NCBI GenBank assembly: GCA_910585205.1
Contig: CAJUCC010000008.1
Coordinates: 11,038-75,037 of the forward strand
From: an uncultured Lachnospiraceae bacterium
GTDB lineage: Bacteria; Bacillota; Clostridia; Lachnospirales; Lachnospiraceae
Reading direction: 5' to 3'
DNA length: 64,000 bases
Part shown: in pieces, positions 8,009 through 16,480 of the stretch
How positions within the stretch are numbered: the first letter of the stretch is position 1
How the letters are laid out: each line of letters opens with the position of its first letter
Notes under the pieces: model-generated
The model's input: only the letters and a program-made list of their open reading frames with translations
Told to the model about the DNA's origin: nothing
Database searches by the model: none
Position numbers and translations under genes: made by a program

Positions 8009-8683
8009 ATGACGGGAATTATTATACAGGCGAGGACAGGTTCGAGCAGGCTGCCGGGAAAAATTTTAAAGGTAATCCATGACAGGACGCTGCTGGACCA
8101 TATTATAGACAGGCTGGCAGCGCTGCGCGCGGAAGCGGTGGTGGTGATTGCGACAAGCACGCTGCCGGGAGACGATGCAGTGGAAGAATTTTGCAGGAAA
8201 AAGGGCGTATGCTGTTTCCGGGGAAGCGAGTCCAATGTGCTGAGCCGGTATTATGAGTGTGCCAAACAGTACGGATTTGACCATATCGTGCGTCTGACGG
8301 CGGACAATCCGTTTGTGGATGTGGAGGAAGTAGACCGCCTGATCCGGTATCATACAGAAAACGGCAATGATTTTACGGAATCCTTTTCGCAGCTTCCGAT
8401 CGGTGTGGGTGCGGAAATTTTCAGTTTTCCGGCGCTGAAGACCGATATGGAACGGGCGAGCATGCCGCATCATTTTGAGCATGTGGATGAATATATTCTG
8501 GAGAATATGGAAAGTTTCCGCACGGGGACACTGCCGGTAGCGGAGCAAAAGAACCGGCCGGCGCTGCGGCTGACGGTGGATACACAGGAAGATTATGAAA
8601 AAGCCTGCTATATTGCGGCGCACAGCCGCAGCGGGCTTGCGGATACACAGGAGGCCATTGCCTTATGCTTGCAATATGCATAG
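8009..8683 (+). CDS. SpsF/NeuA-like acylneuraminate cytidylyltransferase family protein
   Basis: A 224-residue nucleotidyltransferase with the N-terminal motif IIIQARTGSSRLPGK at 4-18, diagnostic for the SpsF/CMP-NeuA group, and LTADNPFVD near 96-104 where the group carries its metal-binding Asp. The enzymes transfer CMP from CTP to nonulosonic acids (or activate other sugar acids, as KdsB does). ATG 8009 follows AGAGGGGACGG; an upstream in-frame ATG at 7970 inside the deacetylase gene is less likely. The gene order synthase, deacetylase, cytidylyltransferase, SpsG-like protein parallels spsE-spsF-spsG of Bacillus. It probably makes the CMP-activated donor for one of the transferases of the island. 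The exact sugar acid is not determined. Confidence 0.83.
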   Translation: MTGIIIQARTGSSRLPGKILKVIHDRTLLDHIIDRLAALRAEAVVVIATSTLPGDDAVEEFCRKKGVCCFRGSESNVLSRYYECAKQYGFDHIVRLTADNPFVDVEEVDRLIRYHTENGNDFTESFSQLPIGVGAEIFSFPALKTDMERASMPHHFEHVDEYILENMESFRTGTLPVAEQKNRPALRLTVDTQEDYEKACYIAAHSRSGLADTQEAIALCLQYA

Positions 8684-9687
8684 AGTGCTCTCACCAAAGG
8701 GGAATGGGACATCTGTTCCGGGCGTTGAATCTGATCCGGTTTCTGGAAAAAAAGCGGGCGCCGTATGTTCTGCTTGTCAATGCGGACCGCGCAGCGGCAG
8801 AGATTCTGGAGGAACGGGGAATCACCCCGGTTATTGTGGATCTGCAGGATACCCGTACCGACTGGGAGGGCAGACTGATTGCGCAGCGGGGCATTACGGT
8901 CTGGCTGAATGACAGGCTGGATACGGGCGCGGAAACCGCGGCACATGTGAAACGGGCAGGCGCTTTGCTGTTTACGGTTGATGACATGGGGGAGGGGGCG
9001 GCGCTGGCGGACGGCAATTTCGCCAGTCTGATCTTTGACCCGATGCAGCGCGTTCCGGGTAAATCGGTGTACCGGGGCAGTGATTATCTGATTTTGAACC
9101 CGGAGATTGCAAAATACCGCAGACCGCGGGAGCGGATGGAACGGATTCTGGTGACGCTCGGCGGGAGCGACACATACGGTGTGACGCTGCAGGTAATTGC
9201 ATATCTGAAAAGATGGCGGCAGCAGGCGGCAGCCGGGGCGTCTGCCAATACGGCGTTCGGTAAAATGATTACGATATTACTCGGACCGGGTTCGGCGGTA
9301 CGCCGGGAAGCAGAGACAGCCGTGCAGGGAACGGACTTTGCGATTGCGGAGCATGTCCCGTCTCTGATGGCGTTTTTTGCGGAATTTGACTTTGCCATAA
9401 CGGGCGGCGGTGTGACGGCGCTGGAAGCGGCGGCTTCGGGGCTGCCGTGTATGGTCATTGCCAATGAGCGCCATGAGATACAGATCGGGGAATATCTGGA
9501 ACGGACAGGGTGCGCCGTGTTTGCCGGTTATTACCGGGAAATGGTCCCGGAGCGGATAGCGGACGTCACGGATGCACAGATACGGGAGATGAGCCGGCGG
9601 GGTATGGAGGCGGTAAATCTGTCGGGAGCGGAACGGATATACGGGGTTGTGACAGAGGCGTTGCAAAAGAGACAGGAAAAGGAATAA
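8665..9687 (+). CDS. PseG/SpsG-like UDP-sugar hydrolase or glycosyltransferase-fold protein
   Basis: A 340-residue GT-B-fold protein of the PseG/SpsG family. The N-terminal loop SHQRGMGHLFR at 9-19 carries the GMGHxxR motif, whose His is catalytic in PseG, and TGGGVTALEAAASGLP begins at 246 in the nucleotide-binding half. PseG removes the nucleotide from a UDP-diamino-trideoxy sugar before condensation by PseI; SpsG proteins are less defined. Its ATG overlaps the cytidylyltransferase gene by 19 bases, so the two are coupled. In this cluster it is the obvious candidate to release the free sugar from its NDP carrier for the NeuB-family enzyme. A GDP-linked precursor from the upstream genes would make it functionally different from PseG. 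Role inferred. Confidence 0.8.
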   Translation: MLAICIECSHQRGMGHLFRALNLIRFLEKKRAPYVLLVNADRAAAEILEERGITPVIVDLQDTRTDWEGRLIAQRGITVWLNDRLDTGAETAAHVKRAGALLFTVDDMGEGAALADGNFASLIFDPMQRVPGKSVYRGSDYLILNPEIAKYRRPRERMERILVTLGGSDTYGVTLQVIAYLKRWRQQAAAGASANTAFGKMITILLGPGSAVRREAETAVQGTDFAIAEHVPSLMAFFAEFDFAITGGGVTALEAAASGLPCMVIANERHEIQIGEYLERTGCAVFAGYYREMVPERIADVTDAQIREMSRRGMEAVNLSGAERIYGVVTEALQKRQEKE

Positions 9688-9691
9688 TATT

Positions 9692-10420
9692 ATGAAAGCG
9701 GAAGAAAAAACAGTTGTGATTCATCAGCCGGACTTTATGCCGTATCTGGGATTTTTTGACAGGCTGCTGCACGCGGACACGTATGTGGTGCTGGAGGTGG
9801 CACAGTATGTGAACGGCACAAGCAAGAGCTGGATGAACCGGGATAAGATCAAGACCGCAAAAGGAGAACAGTGGATTACGGTCTGTGTGAAAAAGGCGCC
9901 GCGGGAAACACAAATCAAGGATATATTGCTGCTGGACGACGGAAAGTGGCAGAAAAATAATCTCGGACTACTGCATCAGAATTACCGGAAGGCGCCATAT
10001 TATCATGAGATTATGCCATATGTGGAAAGGCTCTACGGCGGCAGCTATACGCACTTCTGGCAGTTCGGCTTTGCTTCGATCCAGATGTTACTGGAATTAT
10101 TTGCCATTGATATAGAAATCGTATTTTCATCCGATCTGCATCCGCAGGGGAAAAATAACGATATGATTGTTGACATCATGCAGAAACTGGGCGCGCGTAC
10201 GTATCTCTCCGGGACGGGGGCGGCGGATTACTATGATCCGGCTGTCTATGAGCGCGCGGGTATCCGGGTGATCTGGCAGTCGTTTGAACATCCGGTCTAT
10301 CCACAGCAGTTCGGAGACTTTATCCCGTATCTGAGCAGCATCGATCTGTTGTTTAACTGTGGAATTGCGGAGTCCGGCAGGATACTGCGGGGGATGACGG
10401 GGAACGGAAGAGGAGAATAA
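9692..10420 (+). CDS. WbqC-like family protein
   Basis: A 242-residue protein of the WbqC family, named after an O-antigen locus gene. Typical stretches are VVIHQPDFMPYLGFFDRL at 8-25, the SWMNRDKI segment near 48, YLSGTGAADYYD, HPVYPQQF near 200 and IDLLFNCG near 221. These proteins are cytoplasmic, common in O-antigen, capsule and flagellin-glycan loci, and their biochemical activity has not been settled to my knowledge. Some have been proposed to act on amino-sugar donors. It begins four bases after the SpsG-like gene and ends one base before the GtrII gene, so all three are probably on one transcript. Family call firm, function unknown. Confidence 0.85.
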   Translation: MKAEEKTVVIHQPDFMPYLGFFDRLLHADTYVVLEVAQYVNGTSKSWMNRDKIKTAKGEQWITVCVKKAPRETQIKDILLLDDGKWQKNNLGLLHQNYRKAPYYHEIMPYVERLYGGSYTHFWQFGFASIQMLLELFAIDIEIVFSSDLHPQGKNNDMIVDIMQKLGARTYLSGTGAADYYDPAVYERAGIRVIWQSFEHPVYPQQFGDFIPYLSSIDLLFNCGIAESGRILRGMTGNGRGE

Positions 10421-10421
10421 T

Positions 10422-12065
10422 ATGGTTATTTTTACGGCGGATCCGATTGTCTGGATGCGGAAAAAAGCAGAGGGAATCAGACCATCTGTCAGATGGACGT
10501 TTGCGGTGACGTTTTTCGCGGGCATTCTGGTTCATTTCTACAATATGAGCCACAAGTTTTTTAATTATTTCGAGATGGGCAATATATTTTCGAAAATGCC
10601 CTTTCTGCAGGAAGACACGGTTGCGCTCGGGCGGTGGTTTATGCCGATTGCGACCAATCTGTTTACAAGTTTCAGCATGCCGGTGTTTAACACGTTGATC
10701 TGTCTGTTTTATATGGCGCTGGCTTCCGCTCTGATTGTGGAACTGCTGGAGATTCGTTCCCGGGCGCTCGGGGTGGCATTCGGCCTTGTGTTTGTAACCT
10801 TTCCGGGGCTGACCTGCGTTCTTTCTTACGGGGTGAATTGTGACGAGATCATACTGGCGCTGCTGTTGTCGATTCTGTCGGCCTTTGCGTTTTACCGGTG
10901 GAAATACGGCATGGTCTGGGGCGCCGTTTTCCTGTGCTTTTCGCTCGGGGCGTATCAGCCGTATATGTCTGCGACGATCGGCATAATTTATATGATGCTC
11001 TTTTTGAAAGCGTTTCGTGAACGCTGTGACTGGAAATCGTTTTTTCTGGATGCGGGCAAGGCGGTGGCAATGCTGGCGGCGGGATTCATTCTGTATTACG
11101 GGCTGCTACAGCTTATCGTTGTGATAACCGGCGTGCAGATGAGCGATTATCACGGGGTCAACGATATGGCGAGCTTTACGCCGAAAGGGCTGGCAAAAGG
11201 GCTTGTGTACACGTATGGCTATTTTCTTTCCTATTTCTTTACGACGGCCTACACGTATACGGCAGACCGGATTGTATGTAATCTGATCGGCGCTGCGGCT
11301 TTTGCCGCTGTTTTGATAAGGCGGATGCGGACAGCGCGTGCGGCGGTGGACGATACGAATGCCGGCGTGCGGCAGGCGCAGACGGACCGCTGTTCCAATA
11401 TTCTGCTCGGCATCCTTTTCTGCTTTCTGCCGCTCGGCGTCAATGCGGCGCCGTTTCTGATGGCAGACCGGGTTGGGGCCGGGGTGGATCGTTATATGAT
11501 CTTTTCCATGATGTTTTTATGGGCGCTTTTGCTGGCGATGCTGGATCTGTGCAGGGATGAAAAAGTGACGTTTGTGTCGGAAAAGGCAAAGCACCTCGTG
11601 CGGTGGGCCGCCGTATTGTCGGTGGCCGCCGGCATCGTATCGGGATTTGTTATCAGCAATCAGGCGTACCACCGGATGGAGGCCATGACGGAGACAACCG
11701 GGGCGCTGCTGAACCGGATTGCCGCCCGGATGGAGTCGCAGCCGGAATGGCATAAGGATATACCGGTTTATTTTGTCAACTGCCGGGCGCTGGTCAATCA
11801 GAATTATGAGGTGGATATTCCGGCGTATGATATGATTCGCAATATGCCGGGGACATTTCTGCGTTCGTCGTATAGCGAGGAGGCGATCGTTGACTATCTG
11901 GAAGTGTATCTGCATTTTCCGGTCAGTGAGGCGACCGATGCGGAGCGGGCGCGGGTGGAGAAGAACCCTGCTTTTGCACGGATGGAAAGTTTTCCGGCAG
12001 AGAGTGCGGTACAGGTGATCGACGGGGTAATGGTTGTGAAAATAAGCGAGGGGGAAGAATATTAG
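10422..12065 (+). CDS. GtrII-like polytopic glucosyltransferase (GT-C type)
   Basis: A 547-residue integral membrane protein with about ten predicted helices up to residue 410, followed by a soluble C-terminal tail of about 130 residues. The N-terminal part (LGRWFMPIATNL, then SYGVNCDEIILALLL and SLGAYQPYMSA) resembles the GtrII family, named after a phage-type O-antigen glucosyltransferase. Such proteins take a sugar from a polyprenyl-phosphate carrier on the outer membrane face and add it as a side branch. A GtrB-like polyprenyl-phosphate sugar synthase lies nearby at 13458, and a paralogue with the same domain plan is encoded in the opposite direction at 17376-18947. The start has AAGAGGAG 6 bases upstream. 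The sugar and acceptor are unknown. Confidence 0.8.
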   Translation: MVIFTADPIVWMRKKAEGIRPSVRWTFAVTFFAGILVHFYNMSHKFFNYFEMGNIFSKMPFLQEDTVALGRWFMPIATNLFTSFSMPVFNTLICLFYMALASALIVELLEIRSRALGVAFGLVFVTFPGLTCVLSYGVNCDEIILALLLSILSAFAFYRWKYGMVWGAVFLCFSLGAYQPYMSATIGIIYMMLFLKAFRERCDWKSFFLDAGKAVAMLAAGFILYYGLLQLIVVITGVQMSDYHGVNDMASFTPKGLAKGLVYTYGYFLSYFFTTAYTYTADRIVCNLIGAAAFAAVLIRRMRTARAAVDDTNAGVRQAQTDRCSNILLGILFCFLPLGVNAAPFLMADRVGAGVDRYMIFSMMFLWALLLAMLDLCRDEKVTFVSEKAKHLVRWAAVLSVAAGIVSGFVISNQAYHRMEAMTETTGALLNRIAARMESQPEWHKDIPVYFVNCRALVNQNYEVDIPAYDMIRNMPGTFLRSSYSEEAIVDYLEVYLHFPVSEATDAERARVEKNPAFARMESFPAESAVQVIDGVMVVKISEGEEY

Positions 12066-12485
12066 ATGAAGAGCTTTTCGATGAGAGAGTTGTATGTCGG
12101 GCAGAAGGCGGAAAAGGAATTCCCGGTGACGGCGGAAACCGGCGCCGCGTTTGCGGAAGTGTCCCATGACAAAAATCCTCTGCATCTGGATGAAGCATAT
12201 GCGCAGCAGACGGCATTTGGCAGGCGGATTGCACACGGTATGCTGGCCGGCAGCTATATTTCTGCCCTGATCGGCATGGAGCTGCCCGGGGAAGGCGCGG
12301 TTTATATGAAGCAGGAGCTGACGTTTCTGCGTCCGGTGTATTATGGCGATACAATCCGGGTGGAAGTGACCGTGGAGGAACTGCAGCAGGAAAAAAAGCG
12401 TGCGGTATTGTCTACAAACTGTTATAATCAGGAAGGAAAGCAGGTCATTGCCGGCAGTGCGCTGGTGAAACCGAAGGAGGATTAA
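12066..12485 (+). CDS. MaoC-like (R)-specific enoyl-CoA hydratase
   Basis: A 139-residue hot-dog-fold protein. The hydratase motif is present: D35 and H40 in HDKNPLHLD and the IAHGML stretch at 55-60. The family (MaoC, PhaJ) adds water to trans-2-enoyl-CoA to give (R)-3-hydroxyacyl-CoA. It starts directly after the stop codon of the GtrII gene and is followed four bases later by a WecD-like acyltransferase. It therefore sits inside a glycan operon rather than with fatty-acid genes. A reasonable reading is that it supplies a 3-hydroxyacyl group for N-acylation of an amino sugar, comparable to the enoyl-CoA hydratase of the Bacillus anthrose operon. That link is inference; the hydratase class is well supported. 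Confidence 0.83.
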   Translation: MKSFSMRELYVGQKAEKEFPVTAETGAAFAEVSHDKNPLHLDEAYAQQTAFGRRIAHGMLAGSYISALIGMELPGEGAVYMKQELTFLRPVYYGDTIRVEVTVEELQQEKKRAVLSTNCYNQEGKQVIAGSALVKPKED

Positions 12486-12489
12486 CGCC

Positions 12490-13401
12490 ATGGTATTATC
12501 ATATATGGACAATATTTTCAAATTGAGCCACTGTTTTGTAAAACGGGATTACAGCAGTATCCGGGACGAGATTCTGGAGATGAAGGAAGAGTTGAGCTAC
12601 CGGTATGAGGAAGGCGGAGAGGTGTGGGGGTATCGGATCTCCAAGAATATGCCGGTTTCCGGGCTGTATGGCTTTGACGCTTATGTGGTGCGCTTTTATT
12701 TTACGAACGTGGATACGCTGCACAATGCCCATCAGGAACAGATCATGGAAAAGCTGTTTGAAGCGCTCCGGCATGAAATGGAAGTCTGCCGGGGGTATTA
12801 TAATCTGCGCATTCCCGCGCATGTGGTTGATGTTCTGAAAGGGTTTAACAAATATATGGCCGGCGGCATTTTCTGCGGGGGCACGGTGGAGCAGGTGGTA
12901 AGCGGCCGGGAAGTGGAGATTCCTCACCGGGAGGGAATCCGGGTATTTTTTGCCGAGCGGGAATATCTGAAAGAGCACAGAGAGCAGCTTCTTTCAATGA
13001 CCTACTCTTCCTTTGCTTCTTATCAGGGACAGTACCATATTTCCTCCGTTACCGACGATAAGGCCGGTGTGATCTACGAAAAATGGATTGAAAGCTATTT
13101 TGAAAATTTTGAGGACAACCGTATCTTTGTCGTGGAATATCAGGGGGAGCCGATCGGATTCTGCACGATCGGCGAGGACGAACATGTGGTGGAAGGGCAG
13201 CTTTCCGCGATTTCCTCCGCCCACAGGAAACTGGGCGGATACCGGACGCTGATCTCTTCCCTGATTAATTATGCCTGGAATAACGGAAAGAGCTTTACGG
13301 CAAGTACCCAGTTTGACAATTATATCGTACAGGGGACATGGAATTCTCTCGGCATGAAACCTTACTTCTCGTTTTATAATTTTCATTTTGACAATCGCTG
13401 A
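12490..13401 (+). CDS. GNAT-family N-acyltransferase, WecD-like
   Basis: A 303-residue soluble protein with an N-terminal half of unknown relation (about 1-160) and a C-terminal GNAT-like half. In the latter, IYEKWIESYFENF, FVVEYQGEPIGFCTIG, AHRKLGGYRTLISSLINYA and QGTWNSLGMKPYFSFYNFHF follow the layout of WecD, the dTDP-fucosamine acetyltransferase. The catalysed step would be acylation of a sugar amino group from an acyl-CoA. An AAGGAGG site precedes ATG 12490, and the MaoC-type hydratase lies just upstream, so the acyl donor may be a 3-hydroxyacyl-CoA rather than acetyl-CoA. Possible acceptors are the sugar freed by the PIG-L deacetylase or the amino sugar made by the 33.4-37.3 kb genes. 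The WecD resemblance is moderate. Confidence 0.65.
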   Translation: MVLSYMDNIFKLSHCFVKRDYSSIRDEILEMKEELSYRYEEGGEVWGYRISKNMPVSGLYGFDAYVVRFYFTNVDTLHNAHQEQIMEKLFEALRHEMEVCRGYYNLRIPAHVVDVLKGFNKYMAGGIFCGGTVEQVVSGREVEIPHREGIRVFFAEREYLKEHREQLLSMTYSSFASYQGQYHISSVTDDKAGVIYEKWIESYFENFEDNRIFVVEYQGEPIGFCTIGEDEHVVEGQLSAISSAHRKLGGYRTLISSLINYAWNNGKSFTASTQFDNYIVQGTWNSLGMKPYFSFYNFHFDNR

Positions 13402-13457
13402 GGCGAAGCGGCACATGATTTTGGTTTCAGGCCGGTCACAGAAGAAAAGAGGTATCT

Positions 13458-14456
13458 ATGAGCTGTATTTTATATCTGGTTGTGCCCTGTTACAATGAGG
13501 AAGCGGTGCTTCCCGATACGGCGGCGGCGCTGGAACGGAAATATCAAACTCTGACAAAGCAGGGAAAAATCAGCCGGGAGAGCAGGATCCTTTTTGTCAA
13601 CGACGGTTCCCGGGACGGGACCTGGCGTATTATTACGGAGCTGTTTCACAAAAATGCTCTTTTTTGCGGACTGAATCTTTCCCGCAACAGAGGACATCAG
13701 AATGCCGTGCTGGCCGGGGTGCTGACGGCGCAGGAAAAGGCGGATGCAGTGATTTCCATCGATGCGGATCTGCAGCAGGATATTGACGCCATTGACCAAA
13801 TGCTGGAAAAGTATGAAAACGGCTGCGACGTCGTATACGGTGTGCGCAACACGCGGGATACGGACGGATTTGTGAAAAAAAATACCGCACTCGGATTTTA
13901 TAAACTGATGCAGATGATGGGTTGTGAAGTGATAACAAACCATGCGGACTATCGACTGCTGTCAAAGCGGGTGATCGCATGTCTGGCGCAGTACGGGGAA
14001 GTGAATCTGTTTCTGCGGGGACTGATTCCGACAATGGGATTTTCCTCGGATGTCGTCTGCTTTGATGTGCGGGAGCGGCAGGCGGGAGAGTCGAAATATA
14101 CGATGAAGAAGATGCTGGCCTTTGCCATAGACGGGATCACATCCTTCAGTATCCGTCCGCTGCAGATGATTTCCGTACTCGGATTCCTGATGTTGATTGT
14201 GAGCATTGTTATGATCGGAACGACAATATTTGACTATTACAGCGGCCGTACCGTGCCGGGGTGGTCATCGAGTTATTGTTCGACCTGGTTTATCGGCAGT
14301 GTACAGCTTTTATCGCTTGGCGTGATCGGAGAGTATATCGGCAAAATTTATATGGAGACAAAACACAGGCCGCGCTATCATATTGAGAGCTATTTATGGA
14401 AAGAGAACACGGGCAGTGATGGAACAGAAGACAAAAAGGAAACGGATGAAAGATAG
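13458..14456 (+). CDS. GtrB/DPM1-like polyprenyl-phosphate glycosyltransferase (GT2)
   Basis: A 332-residue GT2 enzyme. The catalytic domain (1-220) has VVPCYNEEAVLP at the start, VNDGSRDGT near 51-59 and the metal-binding DADLQQD near 101-107. Two helices follow near 240-260 and 275-297. This plan matches GtrB and related enzymes that make undecaprenyl-phosphate-linked glucose or other hexose on the cytoplasmic face. The product would feed GT-C enzymes working outside, and a GtrII protein at 10422 and a large membrane protein at 14446 flank it. Two further GtrB/DPM1-like genes occur at 39263 and 59609. GtrA-type flippase genes are not seen nearby. Class call is firm, sugar unknown. Confidence 0.87.
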   Translation: MSCILYLVVPCYNEEAVLPDTAAALERKYQTLTKQGKISRESRILFVNDGSRDGTWRIITELFHKNALFCGLNLSRNRGHQNAVLAGVLTAQEKADAVISIDADLQQDIDAIDQMLEKYENGCDVVYGVRNTRDTDGFVKKNTALGFYKLMQMMGCEVITNHADYRLLSKRVIACLAQYGEVNLFLRGLIPTMGFSSDVVCFDVRERQAGESKYTMKKMLAFAIDGITSFSIRPLQMISVLGFLMLIVSIVMIGTTIFDYYSGRTVPGWSSSYCSTWFIGSVQLLSLGVIGEYIGKIYMETKHRPRYHIESYLWKENTGSDGTEDKKETDER

Positions 14457-16467
14457 GAAATATGGGGCGTATACGGCAGTAATTGTATTCAGCGCCTTTT
14501 TCTTTGCCGGTTTTTACGGTGTACAATGCCTGAATCCCTGTAATGCGGACTGGCTATTGTCCGGCGGACTGGATATTTCGCAGCATTATGCAGGGTGGCT
14601 GTTTTTCCGCAAGGAGGCGTGGACATTTCCGCCGGGGTGTTTTACGGGACTGTCCTGGCCCAATGCCATGTCGATTATCTATCTGGATTCCATACCGCTG
14701 TGTGCTGTTTTCTTTAAAATCTTTCAACCTGTCCTTCCGGAACAATTCCAGTATTTCGGCTGGTACAGTCTGATCTGCTTTCTGCTACAGGGAATTTTGG
14801 GGGTCAAAATAGCGCGGAAATATGTCAAAAGCGAGCCGGCAGCATTCCTGATGGGGGTGCTGACGGTGATGACACCTGCTTTTTTGTGGCGTACCTTTCT
14901 GCATGTTGCCCTGAATTCTCATTATATTATTTTGCTCGCACTTCTCGGCATTTTTTACTATCAAGAATATTTTGCCGGGCAAAAGTGGCGGCAGGTATGG
15001 TACTGGGCGATGCTCGGACTGTTATGCTGTATGGTTCATATGTATTTTCTGCCGATGTGTTTTGTGATTTTATGCGCCTTCCTGTATCTGGATATACGCT
15101 CTGAGAATAGAGCCGGTATTTGGCAGGGGCTTGTAATGACGGCGTTCTGGGCAGGGGCTTTGATTCCCATGTATTTTATGGGCGGATTTATGCCGGGGAT
15201 GGTGGTGTCTGATCTGGGGTTTCAATGGAAGAAGACATTTAATCTGAACGGATTTGTGAATCCGCAGGGGTGGAGCCGGATATTTCCGAATCTGGCTCTG
15301 CACACATATGGACAGTCGGAAGGGTTTGCCTATCTGGGGATCGGCGTTATGGTTTGCATTCTGGCAGCTGTTTTCTTTTCCCTTATGCAATGGCGCACAA
15401 TGTCCCCCAAAAGGAATATATTGGTCAGGTATATAAAAGATCCCACGCTGCAGGCGTGTGCCGCCATATTTGCGCTGTCCGTTGCGGCGGCAGCATCGCC
15501 GGTCGTTACATTGGGAAGCCGGGCGGTGACGCTGCCTATCCCGAAAAAACTGGAAGAACTGTGGATGATATTTCGTGCAAGCGGCAGACTGGTATGGCCA
15601 GCCGTCTATCTTTTGCTTTTCGGAAGCGGTGTTGTTCTTTCACGCTGCCAAAAGCGTAAGGTGGTTGTCTCGGTTCTGACGACAGGGGTCATATTACAGT
15701 TTGCGGACATTTCGGCAGAAGTATGGGATCGGGGCCGGGTGGCGAGAGAACCGGCGGCGTTTGTCAGTGAACTGGAAGATCCGGGCTGGGACGTGATCGG
15801 GAGGCATCCGCTGATCGCCAATATTGTGTATATCAATGCGTCGGGACTGCGTTCCTGTGCTTCGATGGCGGAATTTGCCGACCGGTATGATAAAACGCTT
15901 GGAAAATTTTATTATGCGAGAGATTATGAGGCTGTCATTGCAGAGACGGCCGCGCAGGCGCTGGCAGAGAAAAAGCAATCGGATATTTTTCTCTTTGACT
16001 GGGAGTATGTGATCGATGCGTGGAATGAGCCGCAGCTTTATTATTATATACTGGATGAGAGGATTCTGGGTTATGTGCAGCCGATTGCGGAACTGGAAGC
16101 GGCGCGGGTGGATATGCGTACATATGAATATGTGTATTTGTATGAGGTGACGCCGGATTCCGTCGGAGAAGAAATGATTGACGGGTTTTTGTTTGTGCAC
16201 GGCGGCGGAACGGATGTCTCGCGGGTATTTCCTCTGCCCACAGGCGCTTATCGGTTTACCGTAGAGGGAGAAAATCTGGCGGATGCGGAAGTGATACTTT
16301 CGGCGGGAAGTGTATCGGAGCGAGGGATGCAGAATATAACAGGGATGATAAACTGCGAGGGGATGCAGAACTTTCAGATTCGAGTGGAAAATCCCTCGGA
16401 TCATGATATGGTTTTATACCGGATTCGCTTTGAGACGGTGGACGGCGAGATAGCAGCGGAGAATTGA
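14446..16467 (+). CDS. Large polytopic membrane protein, DUF6311-like (possible GT-C transferase)
   Basis: A 673-residue protein: about ten membrane helices up to residue 430, then an extracellular region of about 240 residues. The N-terminal loop contains NADWLLSGGLDISQHYAGWLF and RTFLHVALNSHYI, which I recognise as the pattern of DUF6311 proteins, a group with a GT-C-like outline and no assigned reaction. The ATG at 14446 overlaps the end of the GtrB-like gene and has AAAAGGAAACGG upstream; an in-frame ATG at 14419 is the alternative. Pairing with a GtrB-like enzyme suggests that it uses a polyprenyl-phosphate sugar to decorate the glycan outside the cell. That is inference only. Confidence 0.6.
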   Translation: MKDRKYGAYTAVIVFSAFFFAGFYGVQCLNPCNADWLLSGGLDISQHYAGWLFFRKEAWTFPPGCFTGLSWPNAMSIIYLDSIPLCAVFFKIFQPVLPEQFQYFGWYSLICFLLQGILGVKIARKYVKSEPAAFLMGVLTVMTPAFLWRTFLHVALNSHYIILLALLGIFYYQEYFAGQKWRQVWYWAMLGLLCCMVHMYFLPMCFVILCAFLYLDIRSENRAGIWQGLVMTAFWAGALIPMYFMGGFMPGMVVSDLGFQWKKTFNLNGFVNPQGWSRIFPNLALHTYGQSEGFAYLGIGVMVCILAAVFFSLMQWRTMSPKRNILVRYIKDPTLQACAAIFALSVAAAASPVVTLGSRAVTLPIPKKLEELWMIFRASGRLVWPAVYLLLFGSGVVLSRCQKRKVVVSVLTTGVILQFADISAEVWDRGRVAREPAAFVSELEDPGWDVIGRHPLIANIVYINASGLRSCASMAEFADRYDKTLGKFYYARDYEAVIAETAAQALAEKKQSDIFLFDWEYVIDAWNEPQLYYYILDERILGYVQPIAELEAARVDMRTYEYVYLYEVTPDSVGEEMIDGFLFVHGGGTDVSRVFPLPTGAYRFTVEGENLADAEVILSAGSVSERGMQNITGMINCEGMQNFQIRVENPSDHDMVLYRIRFETVDGEIAAEN

Positions 16468-16480
16468 AAGGAAATATTTT

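Noticed and set aside
11517..12521. 334-codon open frame on the - strand
   Set aside because: It lies opposite the GtrII tail and the MaoC-type gene, both well supported.
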